9,446 bases of DNA from an uncultured Acidimicrobiaceae bacterium (GTDB taxonomy: Bacteria > Actinomycetota > Acidimicrobiia > Acidimicrobiales > Ilumatobacteraceae), in the NCBI GenBank assembly GCA_903919215.1, contig CAIXHI010000479.1, positions 1 through 9,446 on the forward strand, given 5' to 3'. A model generated the notes under the pieces. That model had not been told where the DNA came from. It was given only the letters and a program-made list of their open reading frames with translations, and did no database searches. Each line of letters starts with the position of its first letter. Position 1 is the stretch's first letter. Positions 8,957 to 9,446 of this stretch are shown here, piece after piece. The position numbers and the translations under genes are program-made.

Positions 8957-9446
8957 CCGTGTGCAACACGCGGTAGCCGCCGGTGGTGGCCAGCCGATCG
9001 GTGGGGTACCCCTGCGCGATCAACCAGGTCTGCAGCGAGTCGCTACCGAGATGCTTGTGCACCACGAGCAGTGCCTCGCCGTTCGGCGCGAGCCGTTCAC
9101 ACCAGCGCAGCAGCATCGCGTGCAAGGCTGGCTTGCCGATGCGGATCGCCGGGTTGCTCCAGATCGTGCGAAAGCGCACGTCAACCGGTATCTCGTCGGG
9201 GGCGCACACCTTGACGTTGGTGATTCCGTTGCGTTCGGCGTTGCCGCGGCACAGGTCGCGTGCGCGCTCGTTGACATCGACGGCCCACACCGTGGCGCCC
9301 GGTGCCCGGGCTGCCATCGTCAACGCGATCGCACCAGTGCCGCAGCCGATGTCGAGCAGGTCACCCTCCTGGGCCGGTGTCGGTGCCGTCAGCAGCAGGA
9401 ACTTGGTGCCCGCGTCGATGCGGTCGTAACCGAACACGCCGCGGTC
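8925..9446 (-). CDS. RsmC-like class I SAM-dependent methyltransferase, 5' end beyond window
   Basis: The frame is open to the window end on the - strand, reading DRGVFGYDRIDAGTKFLL at its visible start; the GTG at 9437 falls inside this conserved GVF..RID.GT block, so the true start lies outside. The 173 visible residues form a Rossmann methyltransferase of the MTS/RsmC type: motif I LLDIGCGTGAIAL, an acidic segment VWAVDVNERARDLC, WSNPAIRIGKPALH in place of the usual NPPIRxGK, and C-terminal LLVVHKHLGSDSLQ and GYRVLHTV. The family includes 16S rRNA G1207 methyltransferase RsmC and many single-domain relatives of about 200 residues whose substrates are unclear. The loop and context suggest the short form, lacking perhaps 25-40 residues here, but a two-domain RsmC cannot be excluded. 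It converges on priA and their coding ends overlap by 32 bp. The rRNA substrate is an inference. Confidence 0.85.
   Translation of the reverse strand, partial: DRGVFGYDRIDAGTKFLLLTAPTPAQEGDLLDIGCGTGAIALTMAARAPGATVWAVDVNERARDLCRGNAERNGITNVKVCAPDEIPVDVRFRTIWSNPAIRIGKPALHAMLLRWCERLAPNGEALLVVHKHLGSDSLQTWLIAQGYPTDRLATTGGYRVLHTVTPAADPPRP

Noticed and set aside
8983..9429. A 148-residue + strand frame opposite the methyltransferase.
   Set aside because: The - strand translation carries intact methyltransferase motifs; the + strand frame shows none.

Overview
The window is about 9.4 kb of GC-rich, gene-dense DNA. It looks like the chromosome of a high-GC actinobacterium, and the class Acidimicrobiia (Ilumatobacter-like) is my best guess. 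Three things support this: an actinobacterial integration host factor (mihF) next to gmk, the gene order mihF-gmk-rpoZ-coaBC-metK-priA, and a PriA that has lost its helicase motifs. I infer the class from general protein character; no 16S or other decisive marker is present.

Layout on the + strand: the 3' three quarters of carB (1-2517), a 76-nt gap holding a near-perfect 42-bp palindrome (2538-2579), pyrD (class 1 dihydroorotate dehydrogenase, GTG start 2594), a 75-nt gap with a probable promoter (about 3581), mihF (3593-3904), gmk (3908-4474), a 42-nt gap with a probable promoter and a perfect Shine-Dalgarno, rpoZ (4517-4807), coaBC (4822-6048), metK (GTG start 6045) and priA (GTG start 7235, end 8956). 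On the - strand a 5'-truncated RsmC-like methyltransferase (8925-9446) runs toward priA, and the two coding 3' ends overlap by 32 bp. No gap exceeds 80 nt, so no unexplained long stretch remains. I see no tRNA, rRNA, CRISPR array, insertion sequence or rho-independent terminator with a U-tract.

The genes form a housekeeping block. carB and pyrD are the end of a pyrimidine biosynthesis cluster. mihF opens a second unit joining nucleoid organisation, GMP phosphorylation, the RNA polymerase omega subunit, coenzyme A synthesis, S-adenosylmethionine synthesis and replication restart. Tight spacing (3 nt for mihF-gmk, 14 nt for rpoZ-coaBC) and GTGA stop/start overlaps (coaBC/metK, metK/priA) suggest co-transcription and translational coupling.

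I found no convincing undescribed system. Most worth a second look are the palindrome in front of pyrD, the absence of pyrF and pyrK at this position, the helicase-dead PriA that keeps all eight zinc cysteines, the altered decarboxylase motifs in CoaBC, the adenylate-kinase-like P-loop of Gmk, and a probably leaderless mihF transcript.
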